Positions 1 through 9,037 are shown, numbered from the stretch's first letter. The stretch is DNA of 37,481 bases from Holosporales bacterium (GCA_031258145.1 JAIRNI010000028.1:1-37481), one strand, 5' to 3'. The notes: generated by a model from the sequence alone, not told the origin. Made by a program: numbers and translations.

Positions 1-1761
1 CTTGGAGATATATCGGATCAAGAACGAGATTTTCTAACAGATAACTTTCAATATCTATTGAATAAGAGGATGGGCATCAAAGGCTTCAATACCTTGCTCG
101 TAAATGCCCTGCAGGATGAGGTTTCTGCTGGATATCAGCAATATACCGTCGAACATTCACTCTTAGCCTTTATATTCGATTTAGTGAGGAATAAAGAGGA
201 TGCTCAATTGTTATTGAGAGAATGGTCTGGACTGAGGGCACGGACTTTTCTTCCAAGTTATTTGGAGAATGATCAGTACATGCCGTCTAGGAATCATGAA
301 GTTCTATCCAAGACTCTCAATGAATGTATTGTGAGACTAACATCAGCCACTCATGAATTGCCATACAAGAATCCAGCGAATACTGGTCAAGTACCGCAAT
401 GGATAACTCAGCCGGATGGCAGCAGAGTAAAATGCCGAACATTCCCAGATTGCGTGGAGACATCTATTCGTCACATATTTAACTATTCTTTAGGCCACAC
501 TGGTATGCGTGTTTTCAAGAAGGAAGCCATCAGAGATAGAGTAAGGGCAATGTTCCCAAATGAGGGACAATTAAGAGGTGATGATCGCCTTGCTGAATTA
601 GAAGACTTTTATCAGACAATTCATGATCCAAACGATGCCACTGGGTTCGCGAGATCACAGTGGAACCTAGTAACGTTTGGATTAAACTCAGAGGATGAAA
701 TGAATTCTCCACATCATGTGATTTATGCACATCTCAAAGATCTCCCAAACTCAGGTAATAATATACGATCCAATGTTTGCAATACCTTGAAGACAATTGG
801 TGGTATCTTAGGAATACGTGCAGCAACTGTTATGGAAGACATCAACGATCTTGATGATGTATTGGCGAGATTGAATGATCTTCTAAGCCTCATCAACGAT
901 TCTAATACTTATAAATTACAGCTCGTTACTGCCGACATTAACCCTGGCCAAGATTTTAAATCATTCGAATCGTCGGTCGTAATTGATATAACTGTAATAT
1001 TAAAAAATAAGTACAGCAATGGCAGCCATTACACCTTTGCGATGAACAATCTTGCTGGCCATAGCTTCATCATGGTGCTGAATAACAAGGATAGCACAAT
1101 TTACACTGGATTTAATGGTATAAGCGGCCCTGAGCGCAATCTGTTCAGTTATTTCTTCGGTGGATACGAGGGACAGAGCCTATATAGCCATGTATTTTCA
1201 CTGCCATTTTTGGGCAAGTTCAACTCTATGTTAACGAACGCCGTGCGGGATTATGAGAATATCCGTGATGCCAATCTTCAAGAGGCGCTTCAAACTGTAT
1301 TTGGAAAAGTTGCATCAAGAATATCACTTGCCCATACCGAAGTCGCATCTGATCTATATCAATCTATTCTTCTCGCATGCAATTTCAATAACACGACGTA
1401 TCAAATTGTGAGGCATGCGGCCTGCGATCCAGATACACTTCCACCAGACCTAGAAAATGTAACTCTACACTTAAGCCAAGATGAGGCTCAGTTGTTTGAT
1501 ATGTCACATAACAATGGGTTCACAACTTCGCTGGCATTAAGTGGGGCAATTTCACAGATCATAGGGGAGGGTCGATTGCCGACCCATATTAAGTCACTAA
1601 AGTTAACGTTACTCGGGAGAGCAATGGAGCATCTGGATCTGACGCATTTCTCGGAATTGACCAGCCTAGAGCTATATTGCGCTAGCCTTAACGGATTTAA
1701 ACCGCCCGTGAACGGGAAATTAAAATCGTATACAATTGAAGATCAAATTTATGAAACATGA
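1..1761 (+). CDS. Hypothetical protein with LRR-like C-terminus (5' end outside window)
   Basis: The frame is open from base 1, so the gene starts upstream of the window; the TTG at 58 is probably internal. About 586 residues are visible and no enzyme family is recognised. A Cys-rich stretch near base 436-475 reads F-P-D-C-V-E-T-S-I-R-H, and a later segment near 1024-1080 reads H-Y-T-F...G-H-S-F, a Cys/His spacing that could suit a papain-like fold, but this is speculation. The last 60 residues have leucine-rich-repeat spacing (L-x-x-L-x-L), with segments such as LTSLELYCASLNGF. It ends just before a palindromic repeat. Long proteins with LRR-like ends are common among effector candidates of protist-associated bacteria, so an effector role is possible but unproven. 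Confidence 0.75.
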   Translation, partial: LGDISDQERDFLTDNFQYLLNKRMGIKGFNTLLVNALQDEVSAGYQQYTVEHSLLAFIFDLVRNKEDAQLLLREWSGLRARTFLPSYLENDQYMPSRNHEVLSKTLNECIVRLTSATHELPYKNPANTGQVPQWITQPDGSRVKCRTFPDCVETSIRHIFNYSLGHTGMRVFKKEAIRDRVRAMFPNEGQLRGDDRLAELEDFYQTIHDPNDATGFARSQWNLVTFGLNSEDEMNSPHHVIYAHLKDLPNSGNNIRSNVCNTLKTIGGILGIRAATVMEDINDLDDVLARLNDLLSLINDSNTYKLQLVTADINPGQDFKSFESSVVIDITVILKNKYSNGSHYTFAMNNLAGHSFIMVLNNKDSTIYTGFNGISGPERNLFSYFFGGYEGQSLYSHVFSLPFLGKFNSMLTNAVRDYENIRDANLQEALQTVFGKVASRISLAHTEVASDLYQSILLACNFNNTTYQIVRHAACDPDTLPPDLENVTLHLSQDEAQLFDMSHNNGFTTSLALSGAISQIIGEGRLPTHIKSLKLTLLGRAMEHLDLTHFSELTSLELYCASLNGFKPPVNGKLKSYTIEDQIYET

Positions 1762-1774
1762 GAATGCCTTCTAT

Positions 1775-1882
1775 TATACTCGTGCAATTCGGTAACCACA
1801 TAAGTGGTTACTCAATTTAATGTCGAAGAAAAATTGGCCGAAGGCGGCTTCTAGGCCAATTTTTGCTTTGGGTTAATATCAG
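1775..1882 (-). repeat. Two-hairpin dispersed repeat, copy A
   Basis: This copy lies in minus orientation directly after the first gene. It has the two parts seen in all full copies: a palindrome around ACCACATAAGTGGT and a long G+C-rich stem whose arms read AAAAATTGGCC and GGCCAATTTTT with a GAAGGCGGCTTC centre. The second stem is followed by T-rich sequence on either strand, so it could act as a bidirectional terminator. Confidence 0.8.
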
Positions 1883-1884
1883 GG

Positions 1885-1996
1885 TCCTACGCATGAGAAA
1901 TTTTCTTCAAACATCCAATTAGATGCTTCTCAGACATTGCGTTTCTTCTCATAAGAGATCTAACAGATATATCCTTTTTATCTTTCGCTTGATCTA
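1885..1996 (-). pseudogene. C-terminal remnant of an unidentified protein
   Basis: On the minus strand an open frame runs from the edge of the neighbouring IS remnant to a TAG near 1888 and ends in ...CLKKISHA-stop. It has no start codon of its own upstream inside the open stretch and is cut at the IS remnant. A related tail (...CMKRVSHA-stop) occurs at about 17495-17611. The parent family is not recognised. It is best read as a broken 3' end of a repeated gene family. Confidence 0.4.
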
Positions 1997-2472
1997 GAGC
2001 CTGTCGTCAAATTAACTTAGCCCACATCATCATGAAACATATCTGTACTCCCGCCACGAATGAATCCACGGCCAGGTGTATCTTGGAGTGTTTCCCCCCC
2101 CTTAGTAAGACCAATTGCCTGATTGCCTCCTACTGCTCCTGCAGAGTGTTGATGACACCTTACATGGGTATCATCTATCATCAACCATGTATACTCGGGA
2201 TTCTCACTTACACACTCAAGTACCTTCTCCCATATTCCCTTGTCCCTCCATCTACAGAATCTCCTGTGAGTATTCTTCCAGTCTCCATAATCAGGAGGAA
2301 GATCTCTCCAGGGAGAACCTGTCCTGAAGACCCATAGGACAGCATTGATGAAGGTTCTGTTGTCTTGAGCTGGTCTTCCACGTTGTCCTGCCTATCGGGA
2401 AGATTCTTGTTGATTGCGTTCCATACGGAATCGCTCATATCATGTCTGTGATGCATTGTTTAAACCAAGAAA
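1997..2472 (-). pseudogene. Decayed IS5-type insertion sequence
   Basis: The stretch aligns over much of its length with the better preserved element at 13571-14418: the left end (GAG.C.TGTCGTCA...CCACATCATC), the segment around the C-rich slippage site, and the N-terminal transposase region with its HHRHDMSDSVWN start near 2456. About 300 bases of the 3' half of the transposase are missing between roughly 2048 and 2062, and the remaining frame is broken several times. It is a dead copy lying between the first gene and pntAA. Confidence 0.75.
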
Positions 2473-2609
2473 GCGAACATCTCGCGGGAATTATTCCATA
2501 TGGCGATTTAGACGACAAGCTCTAGGGTTGTTTATTCTGCGGTTGATTCCTTCCTCAAACTGTGCGATAAGTATAGAGGCTTTTATGATCACAAAGATTC
2601 GTACATCCC

Positions 2610-3725
2610 GTGAAGTTGTTCGTAATAAACGAGTCCTTTAATTCCGAGGCCCGGGTTGCGGTTTCCCCGGAGATCGTCAAGAAATTGTCAATCGGAGGAT
2701 GTGAGGTATTCTTTGAATCTGGAGCTGGGAATGCCTCAGGCTTTACCGATAACGATTATATTTGTAATGGAGCTGTTATCTCCGTGAAAAGAGACTTCTC
2801 CGAGTGCGATGTTGTATTTGCTGTAAATCCACTTGCCGCCGTCGATATATCCTCTCTCAAAGCTGGAGCTATTGTCATTTCAATTCAAGAGCCATTTAAT
2901 CATCCCGGGAACCTAGAATCATTTGCGAAGAACGAAATTACGTCTTTTGCTCTCGATTTGATTCCCAGGACTTCTCGGGCCCAATACATGGACATCCTAT
3001 CTTCCCAGGCCAGCCTTGCCGGATACAAGGCCGTCATTGAGGCAGCGCACATCTTGAACCGATCTCTTCCTCTCACCATGACCACGGCTGGGACTATCCC
3101 CGCCGCTAAGGTCCTCATCATCGGCGCCGGAGTCGCGGGATTGCAAGCGATCGCGACGGCGAGGAGACTCGGGGCCATCGTGAGTGCCTTCGATGTGCGG
3201 AGTGCCGCCAAGGAGCAGGTCGAAAGTCTTGGAGCCAAATTCGTGGAGGTGGAACACGTGGAAGGTAACGATGGAGTCTACGCCAAGGAGATGAGCGATG
3301 AATACAGGATGGCCCAAGAATCCAAACTGAGAATGGTGATCCCGCAGCAGGATATCATCATCACGACGGCGCAGATACCGGGGAAAAGGGCTCCCGTTAT
3401 CCTGAAGGCAGATATGGTGAGCACAATGAAGCGCAATTCTGTCATCATTGATTTGGCCTCCAAGAGCGGGGGAAATTGTGAGTTGACGGAGAATGGAAAG
3501 ATCATCGAGAAGGATGGCGTTAAGATCTGCGCCTTCGATAATATACTGAATCTCATTCCTCACGATGCCTCAAGATTATTCGCGAAAAATGTGTACGCTT
3601 TCTTCGAGCTATTGACTCAGAATATGGTCAAAGAGCCAGATATCAGTAAAATAGATGATGAAATTATTGTGGGTACTCTCATGACGCATGGGGGCAAAAT
3701 AACAAATGAAAGATTGAGGAGATAA
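2610..3725 (+). CDS. pntAA: NAD(P) transhydrogenase, alpha subunit part 1 (NAD-binding)
   Basis: This is the soluble NAD(H)-binding domain I of proton-translocating transhydrogenase, which moves hydride between NADH and NADP+ in the cytoplasm, coupled to the proton gradient. The N-terminus (INESFNSEARVAVSPE) and the GAGVAGLQAIATARRLGA dinucleotide-binding loop near residue 170-190 are family hallmarks, followed by the mobile-loop region and a DLASKSGGNCELT stretch. 371 residues is normal for the split form. The start is GTG at 2610, chosen because it gives the family N-terminus; no strong ribosome-binding site is visible. The stop is four bases before the start of pntAB, so the two genes are co-transcribed. 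Alanine dehydrogenase shares the fold, but the split pntAB neighbour decides the call. Confidence 0.93.
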   Translation: MKLFVINESFNSEARVAVSPEIVKKLSIGGCEVFFESGAGNASGFTDNDYICNGAVISVKRDFSECDVVFAVNPLAAVDISSLKAGAIVISIQEPFNHPGNLESFAKNEITSFALDLIPRTSRAQYMDILSSQASLAGYKAVIEAAHILNRSLPLTMTTAGTIPAAKVLIIGAGVAGLQAIATARRLGAIVSAFDVRSAAKEQVESLGAKFVEVEHVEGNDGVYAKEMSDEYRMAQESKLRMVIPQQDIIITTAQIPGKRAPVILKADMVSTMKRNSVIIDLASKSGGNCELTENGKIIEKDGVKICAFDNILNLIPHDASRLFAKNVYAFFELLTQNMVKEPDISKIDDEIIVGTLMTHGGKITNERLRR

Positions 3726-3729
3726 AATT

Positions 3730-4032
3730 GTGATAAATATCGATACGATTACTATTTTTATATTGGCGTGTTTTGTGGGATATTACGTAGTCCTGAAGGT
3801 CACGCCAGCGTTGCATGCTCCCCTGATGTCTGTCACCAACGCTATTTCAAGTGTCATTATCGTGGTCGGCCTCGATGTCGCCATCATAAATGCTTGTACT
3901 TCCAGCAGCGAAACACTCTCCTCATATTTTGGTATGATCGCCGTCTTCTTGACGATGATTAATATCGTGGGTGGCATTATGCTGACTCAGAGAATGCTCG
4001 AAATGTTCTCCAAAAAAAAGAAGGGGAAGTGA
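3730..4032 (+). CDS. pntAB: NAD(P) transhydrogenase, alpha subunit part 2 (membrane)
   Basis: A 100-residue membrane protein with three or four hydrophobic helices, corresponding to the first part of domain II of transhydrogenase. The segment LHAPLMSVTNAISSVIIVVG is diagnostic of the family. The start is GTG four bases after pntAA. It ends with a lysine-rich tail. In most alphaproteobacteria pntB (remaining helices plus the NADP-binding domain) follows directly. Here the next 385 bases hold no such gene, so the beta subunit must be elsewhere or lost; without it this pair could not work as a transhydrogenase. Confidence 0.92.
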   Translation: MINIDTITIFILACFVGYYVVLKVTPALHAPLMSVTNAISSVIIVVGLDVAIINACTSSSETLSSYFGMIAVFLTMINIVGGIMLTQRMLEMFSKKKKGK

Positions 4033-4417
4033 TACTGGGGAATAAGCGTATAGTTTTTGGAGAAAAGAACTTGACGCACGCATTTAAATATGGTCTCATT
4101 ACCGGGATTAAATCAAAGAGGTAGGTAGTTCTATGGAATTACTCGGAATATTACTCACGGCCGCTACAAGGATTCAGGGCCTACACTGCACACTCAATTC
4201 AGTTGACAGCCATTATGGCTGATATATTAAACAAAGCAAAAATTGGCTCAGAATCTATGGGGGATTTAACTCTCCAGTACAAATCGCAAAGGTCTGCTGG
4301 ATATTTGCGATGTTCACAATTCAATAACAACGGAACAAATAGACTCAGGTATCTTTTAACAGATTTAGAATAAATATGTCCTCTTCGTTAGAGAACTAAA
4401 AAGCCCTGATCGCACAA
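4033..4417. other. Intergenic stretch after pntAB
   Basis: No convincing gene. A 29-codon frame at 4133-4222 has an AGGTAG stretch in front of its ATG but runs into a repeat and has no recognisable product. A truncated copy of the two-hairpin repeat begins near 4205. The remainder is A+T-rich. There is no trace of pntB that I can recognise. Confidence 0.6.
4205..4262 (+). repeat. Two-hairpin dispersed repeat, truncated copy B
   Basis: Only the left arm survives: GACAGCCATTATGGCTGATA followed by TTAAACAAAGCAAAAATTGG, matching copies at 7414 and 11401. The second arm of the main hairpin and the second palindrome are missing. Confidence 0.7.
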
Positions 4418-4639
4418 CTATCCGCCAAGATCTCCGTAGCGTTTGCTGAATTTGCTGATTTGTCCAGCGGTATCGACCAATCTCTGTCCGGTACCCGTCC
4501 AGGCTGGGTGTGTCAATGGATCGATATCCAGGTTTATCGTGTCTCCGGCCTTGCCAAACACCGATCTCGTGCTTATCTTCTCCCCGTTCGTCATGACGAC
4601 CGTGATCTCATGGTAGTCCGGATGTATATTTTTTTTCAT
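4418..4639 (-). CDS. rpmE: 50S ribosomal protein L31
   Basis: A 73-residue protein of the large ribosomal subunit. It starts [19 protein letters not shown] and contains the [17 protein letters not shown] and FSKRYG segments typical of L31. The zinc-binding cysteines of the C+ type are absent, so it is a C-minus form. The ATG at 4639 is chosen over an upstream ATG at 4684 because GGTGGG lies just before it and the family N-terminus begins there. It is divergent from rho, with about 170 bases between the two start sites. Confidence 0.95.
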   Translation of the reverse strand: MKKNIHPDYHEITVVMTNGEKISTRSVFGKAGDTINLDIDPLTHPAWTGTGQRLVDTAGQISKFSKRYGDLGG

Positions 4640-4813
4640 ATCCCACCAAAAAAACATGTTATTTCTGACACAAAAGCTGTACATTAGTTATATCGCGAAT
4701 TGCGGTTTGGATCAATACATTTCTTGAGCGCTGTGTGTTAGGATCCTCTTGGATTGGAGGTGCTTTTGAAACTGTCATTTTGAAGCTAATTTTTTTTTAT
4801 GAAAAAGGGTGGA

Positions 4814-6079
4814 ATGAATCTTCAAGAGTTGAAAAATAAGCCGCTGACGGTGTTGCTAGAGTACGCCGCGGAGCATAACGTCGAAAATCAGCATACCATG
4901 AGGAAACAAGACCTCATATTCTCGATTCTAAAGAAGGTATCTGAGGCCGATATTCCGATATCGAGTATTGGGGTCGTCGAGGTTCTGCCGGATGGATTTG
5001 GATTCCTCAGATCCCCGGAATCTAACTATCTCCCTGGTCCGGATGATGTTTATGTCGCCCCTGTGTTCGTCAAGAAACTGGGGCTGAAAACAGGGGATAC
5101 GATAGAATGCCAGATTAAGGCCCCCAAAGACGGAGAGCGATACTTCTCTGTCCTCAAGATAACGAAGATTAATTTCGATGATGCAGAGAACATTAAACGC
5201 CGTACTAACTTCGATAACCTGACGCCCCTATATCCAGAGCAAATGTTGTGCTTAGAGTCCCCGCATCCCCTCAAGAGTTCAGATGGGGTCATGCAGAGAG
5301 TGATAGATCTGGTTGCTCCGATCGGAAAGGGGCAGAGGGCTCTCATCGTGGCACCTCCTAGGACCGGGAAGACGGTCATGCTCCAGACGATAGCGCAGGC
5401 CATTACCTCGAAGTATGAGGACGTGTATCTGATAGTGCTCCTCATCGATGAGAGACCCGAAGAAGTCACCGATATGCAGAGATCAGTCCAGGGAGAGGTC
5501 GTGAGTTCAACGTTCGATGAACCGGCTACACGGCATGTTCAGGTCACGGAGATGGTCATCGAAAAGGCCAAGAGATTGGTGGAGCATAAGAGGGATGTTG
5601 TAATCCTCCTGGATTCCATCACCCGTCTAGCACGGGCATACAATACGATCGTTCCGTCATCCGGAAAGGTCCTGACTGGTGGTGTTGATTCAAATGCTCT
5701 GCAGAGGCCCAAACGATTCTTTGGGGCGGCGAGAAACATCGAGGAGGGAGGATCATTAACGATCATCGCGACGGCCCTAATAGAGACTGGCTCCAGGATG
5801 GACGACGTCATCTTCGAGGAATTCAAGGGTACTGGAAATTCTGAGATCATTCTCGATAGAAAACTCTCTGATAAACGTGTATTCCCGGCAATCGATATCA
5901 ATAGATCCGGCACCAGAAAAGAAGAACTCCTCGTGCAGGATAAGTCTATCCTGTCGAAAATGTGGATCCTGCGGAGGATTCTAAATCCTATGGGAACCAT
6001 CGAGGCCATGGAATTTCTGATGGAAAAGTTGAAGCAGACTAAAAATAATGAGGACTTCTTTAATTCAATGAATTCGTAG
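4814..6079 (+). CDS. rho: Transcription termination factor Rho
   Basis: Hexameric RNA-dependent ATPase that ends transcription at Rho-dependent sites. The order is: N-terminal helical bundle ([18 protein letters not shown]), cold-shock-like RNA-binding domain ([21 protein letters not shown]), then the ATPase core with P-loop [10 protein letters not shown], Walker B region [17 protein letters not shown]-loop [17 protein letters not shown] and R-loop FKGTGNSE. At 421 residues it is full length. AAGGGTGG sits four bases before the ATG at 4814; an ATG five codons upstream (4799) has no such site. The last 20 bases overlap the 3' end of the convergent gene on the minus strand. Confidence 0.97.
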   Translation: MNLQELKNKPLTVLLEYAAEHNVENQHTMRKQDLIFSILKKVSEADIPISSIGVVEVLPDGFGFLRSPESNYLPGPDDVYVAPVFVKKLGLKTGDTIECQIKAPKDGERYFSVLKITKINFDDAENIKRRTNFDNLTPLYPEQMLCLESPHPLKSSDGVMQRVIDLVAPIGKGQRALIVAPPRTGKTVMLQTIAQAITSKYEDVYLIVLLIDERPEEVTDMQRSVQGEVVSSTFDEPATRHVQVTEMVIEKAKRLVEHKRDVVILLDSITRLARAYNTIVPSSGKVLTGGVDSNALQRPKRFFGAARNIEEGGSLTIIATALIETGSRMDDVIFEEFKGTGNSEIILDRKLSDKRVFPAIDINRSGTRKEELLVQDKSILSKMWILRRILNPMGTIEAMEFLMEKLKQTKNNEDFFNSMNS

Positions 6080-7253
6080 CCGCTAGTTCTGCAGCGACTT
6101 CAAAGATATCTCGCTCGTACCAGTGAATATCGGTTTGTTTTGTTTTGATATAAGCGACGTATTCGACTGGGATACTATGATATCGTAGAAGTATTCTGAT
6201 TAAATCCCTTATGACATACTTCTTATCTCTGGATTTGGCCACGTGTTCTATGTTGTCCTTCAGGGTGCGAGGATCGGTATCGGCTATCGCATAACGAACG
6301 GGCCAGAGCTTTTCGATGGTATTGCACCTGCCTTTCACGTCGTATGTGCAGGCATCATGAATTATGGTCTTTAAATATCCATTAAGTGTAAAAGGAAGTA
6401 ATGCGGTATCCCATGTACGGCGAATAACATCTCCTATCATCGGAATAAGGCCTTGTGTTTCTTGGTGTCCACAGTATATGCAGCCGCTGAGCATAGCAAT
6501 TGGATCAGGAGTACTGAATCTTTGATTCGCCGCATCAATCAGGGATAAAATTGGGCGTTTACCTTCAGCATGCCAATACAGCACATTCGGCAAATAGTAA
6601 TCGCCATGTAAATATCCGGTCTTCGTAAGATAGCATCCAACTTGGAAGTATACGTTGAATGCTTCAAGCATCAATTTACTGCTTAACCTATCCTTGGAGT
6701 TTAGGACTTCATTTAGGAGGCGGAATAAGGTGAATCCCGGGGCCAACGCCATGAGCTGAAAATTCTGTGGATGTTTGGGGGGAGAAAAAGGATCATGTAA
6801 TTCTTTTGGCATATCCTCTGGCTGCATCACGATCATTTCGTCATTAGGATCAAAATATCCACAGCACAAAACTGGATAAAACCTGATCTCAGTGCCGGCG
6901 ATTATTTCCGGAAATCTCAGGTATCGCCTGTTTATCATCGATGCTCCAAGCCTTTGCAATTCCATTGAAAACCTCGTACTTCCAGCTATCTCTTCAGGGA
7001 ACAAGTGTGAGTTATCTTTCACGATTAAATCGACGTTCACAGTGCTCACACCGACAATCCCCGCTCCGGATGCGCCACCTACTCCAGATTTAAATATGTT
7101 TACTTTCTCTTCTGGAGCATTCAAGGCCAGCCTCACAAATTCAGATATGGCGTCTAGGCGACGCGGAACCAGCACTGGCAACGCCGAATAATCTGCAAAT
7201 GCCGATAAAGAAAGTATATTGATAATAAAAATCAGAGCCATATTTATTTTCAT
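6060..7253 (-). CDS. Predicted secreted kinase-fold protein
   Basis: 397 residues with a clear N-terminal signal peptide (hydrophobic to about residue 20, then A-D-Y-S). The mature part shows the layout of a protein-kinase/aminoglycoside-phosphotransferase-like fold: a glycine-rich loop at about 57-68 ([12 protein letters not shown]), a candidate ATP lysine at 79 (DLIVKD), a catalytic loop at 214-226 ([14 protein letters not shown], with HGD and the following Asn) and a metal-binding Asp near 240 (LSLIDAAN). The family is not recognised more exactly. A signal peptide on a kinase-like protein suggests export and perhaps an effector role. It converges on rho and overlaps its end by 20 bases. 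Its substrate cannot be told from sequence. Confidence 0.7.
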   Translation of the reverse strand: MKINMALIFIINILSLSAFADYSALPVLVPRRLDAISEFVRLALNAPEEKVNIFKSGVGGASGAGIVGVSTVNVDLIVKDNSHLFPEEIAGSTRFSMELQRLGASMINRRYLRFPEIIAGTEIRFYPVLCCGYFDPNDEMIVMQPEDMPKELHDPFSPPKHPQNFQLMALAPGFTLFRLLNEVLNSKDRLSSKLMLEAFNVYFQVGCYLTKTGYLHGDYYLPNVLYWHAEGKRPILSLIDAANQRFSTPDPIAMLSGCIYCGHQETQGLIPMIGDVIRRTWDTALLPFTLNGYLKTIIHDACTYDVKGRCNTIEKLWPVRYAIADTDPRTLKDNIEHVAKSRDKKYVIRDLIRILLRYHSIPVEYVAYIKTKQTDIHWYERDIFEVAAELAATNSLN

Positions 7254-7568
7254 TATTTTAATCCCAGTATAATAAACTACACATCAATTTAATACTGTAT
7301 TAAAAAGTATTAAAGTTGTATTAATCAGAATAATGGCTTGCCTAAAAGTTCACGAAAGGCCAAGTTTTCTCATTCTATTGTGTTGAATCTACTTCGTAAT
7401 GATATACTCAACCCATTTGGCGGCCAGTATGATTGGTTGTATTAAACAAAGCAAAAATTGGCTCAAAACCCGTCTTCGGTCAATTTTTTCGACCTTAAAA
7501 TCAATGAGCCAACAAAACAGATCCTGAAGTTTCCGAAATGCGAGGACAGGTAAGTAAGCAGCATTTTG
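7254..7568. other. Intergenic stretch between kinase-like gene and tRNA-Tyr
   Basis: A+T-rich, with promoter-like sequence for the minus-strand gene near 7260-7290 and a copy of the two-hairpin repeat at 7414-7505. No gene seen. Confidence 0.6.
7414..7505 (+). repeat. Two-hairpin dispersed repeat, copy C
   Basis: It begins CCATTTGGCGGCCAGTATGA and continues with AAACAAAGCAAAAATTGGCT, a GTCTTCGGTCAATTTTTT arm and a T-rich tail. The second palindrome is eroded. Confidence 0.75.
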
Positions 7569-7598
7569 TTGACATGTGGCATGAAATGCTGGTAGAAT
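7569..7598 (+). promoter_or_regulatory. Promoter of the tRNA-Tyr/tRNA-Gly unit
   Basis: A perfect -35 TTGACA at 7569-7574 and a near-perfect -10 TAGAAT at 7593-7598 are separated by 18 bases. The tRNA begins 17 bases after the -10 box, so the start site would lie just upstream of the mature 5' end. Confidence 0.8.
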
Positions 7599-7614
7599 AC
7601 CCGCTATGTATGCT

Positions 7615-7700
7615 GGAAGGGTGGCCGAGTGGTTAAAGGCAGCAGACTGTAAATCTGCCGACGTCAGTCTACGTAAGTTCGAATCTTACCCCTTCCACCA
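7615..7700 (+). tRNA. tRNA-Tyr (GUA)
   Basis: 86 nt class II tRNA. Acceptor GGAAGGG pairs with CCCTTCC, the anticodon stem GCAGA/TCTGC encloses CTGTAAA with anticodon GTA at 7649-7651, a long variable arm is present, and the T arm is GTAAG-TTCGAAT-CTTAC. CCA is encoded. tRNA-Gly follows 14 bases later. Confidence 0.97.
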
Positions 7701-7714
7701 TAATGATGATCGAA

Positions 7715-7788
7715 GCGGGTGTAGCTTAATGGTAAAGCCCCAGCCTTCCAAGCTGGCTACGTGGGTCCGATTCCCATCACCCGCTCCA
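7715..7788 (+). tRNA. tRNA-Gly (UCC)
   Basis: 74 nt including encoded CCA. Acceptor GCGGGTG pairs with CACCCGC, anticodon stem CCAGC/GCTGG with loop CTTCCAA gives anticodon TCC at 7747-7749, and the T loop is TCCGATT. It follows tRNA-Tyr and probably shares its promoter. Confidence 0.97.
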
Positions 7789-7828
7789 TGTGTTTTGCAG
7801 TTGGTTTGTTTGGTTCACGAGATTTGTT

Positions 7829-8836
7829 ATGTTCAAGTCACCTAGATTCTGGAACGCGAAAGATAGTCTCCTGGTGAGGGCGTTTTCTCCCTTATCTAAG
7901 GCTTATTCCTTTTTTAATGCCATTAATTATAACAAAACTATTCCGGTACCGGCGACGGTTCCAGTTCTCTGTGTGGGCAACATCGTGATGGGTGGAGCCG
8001 GGAAGACCCCAACCGTCGAATTAGTCTGTGACATTCTGAAGAACGATGGGTTGGTGCCTCATATTCTCTCGTCAGGATATGGGGGGTATCTAAAGAACGT
8101 CGTTAAGGTGGATCCCGAGTTGCACTCGTATTTGCAGGTTGGTGATGAGGCCCTTCTATCCGCCAGAGTTGCCCCGACTTGGGTCGGGAAAAACAGAATT
8201 AATTCATCGAGGGCGGCCACTATATCTGGTGCCAATGTGCTGGTGCTGGACGATGGCTTCCAGAATAACTCATTAATTCAAGATCTGAAGATTTTGGTCG
8301 TGGATTCTGGCCAGGAATTTGGGAATGAAAAGATATTCCCGGCGGGGCCACTACGGGTATCCGTTGAATCTGGACTCAGAAAATCTGATGTCGTCTTAGT
8401 AATCGGAGACAAAAGTACTGCTTTAGAGACGAAGATACAGCAAATTAACCCTAACACCGTGATTTGTAATGCTAAGATGAAGGTCGTAAACGAAGAGGAA
8501 TTCGCGGGGCAACAGGTTATCGGCTTCTGCGGCCTTGGCTATCCAGGCAAATTCTATAAGACTTTAAAGGAGATTGGCTTCGATATCAAGGATTTCATTG
8601 CGTTCTCTGATCACCATCCTTACACCATAACTGAGGCCCAGAAACTGATTAAAGCCGCCAGGAATGCTGGGGCAAAATTGGTGACCACCATGAAGGATTA
8701 CATTAAAATTCCAGATGTATTCAAACATGAACTCCTTGTCATCAATATTAAACTCCAATTAGAGGGAGATACCTTAACGGAGATTATACGGAGTACTATC
8801 GGCCGGAGAACTGCAGGGCCGACTCATGGGAAATGA
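7829..8836 (+). CDS. lpxK: Tetraacyldisaccharide 4'-kinase (lipid A synthesis)
   Basis: LpxK phosphorylates the 4' position of the lipid A disaccharide at the inner membrane. Visible hallmarks are the P-loop GNIVMGGAGKTPTVELV near residue 45-62, the GDEALL motif, LVLDDGFQN, and FSDHHPYT near the C-terminal third. 335 residues fits the family. The ATG at 7829 (MFKSPRFWNAKDS) matches the family N-terminus; the longer frame from 7790 would start two bases after tRNA-Gly and adds a non-family extension. No strong ribosome-binding site is seen. Together with FabI, AcpS and MlaEF in this window it shows that a lipid A-bearing outer membrane is kept. Confidence 0.95.
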   Translation: MFKSPRFWNAKDSLLVRAFSPLSKAYSFFNAINYNKTIPVPATVPVLCVGNIVMGGAGKTPTVELVCDILKNDGLVPHILSSGYGGYLKNVVKVDPELHSYLQVGDEALLSARVAPTWVGKNRINSSRAATISGANVLVLDDGFQNNSLIQDLKILVVDSGQEFGNEKIFPAGPLRVSVESGLRKSDVVLVIGDKSTALETKIQQINPNTVICNAKMKVVNEEEFAGQQVIGFCGLGYPGKFYKTLKEIGFDIKDFIAFSDHHPYTITEAQKLIKAARNAGAKLVTTMKDYIKIPDVFKHELLVINIKLQLEGDTLTEIIRSTIGRRTAGPTHGK

Positions 8837-8963
8837 TATCCTCACAGAATACATGTTTTAGAAAATGCTTAAGCTGTGGTGTGTCGTAGCTGGATATAGT
8901 GGTTGGGGCAGGCTCAGCGATAGCACTTTGCTTCCCTTTAGCTGAAAACTCTCAAAATTTTGT

Positions 8964-8992
8964 TTGACAGGTTTTGAGTTTTGGGCTAAATT
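8964..8992 (+). promoter_or_regulatory. groESL promoter
   Basis: -35 TTGACA at 8964-8969 is followed after 17 bases by TAAATT at 8987-8992. The -10 box overlaps the first bases of the CIRCE-like operator. Just upstream, AAAACTCTCAAAA (8946-8958) is nearly complementary to TTTTGAGTTTT (8972-8982), a possible stem across the -35 box. Confidence 0.65.
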
Positions 8993-9017
8993 AGCACTCG
9001 GGCAGTTAGGTTGCTAA
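8991..9017 (+). promoter_or_regulatory. CIRCE-like HrcA operator
   Basis: The left arm TTAGCACTC (8991-8999) is a perfect CIRCE half-site, followed by a 9-base spacer and GGTTGCTAA (9009-9017), which differs from GAGTGCTAA at two positions. Its place 20 bases before groES is the classic one. It implies control by the repressor HrcA, which should be encoded elsewhere. Confidence 0.85.
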
Positions 9018-9037
9018 TAGTTGAAAAGGAGAAAGTT

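Noticed and set aside
2997-3563. 188-codon minus-strand frame inside pntAA
   Set aside because: Antisense shadow of a conserved gene in G+C-richer DNA; no start signal.
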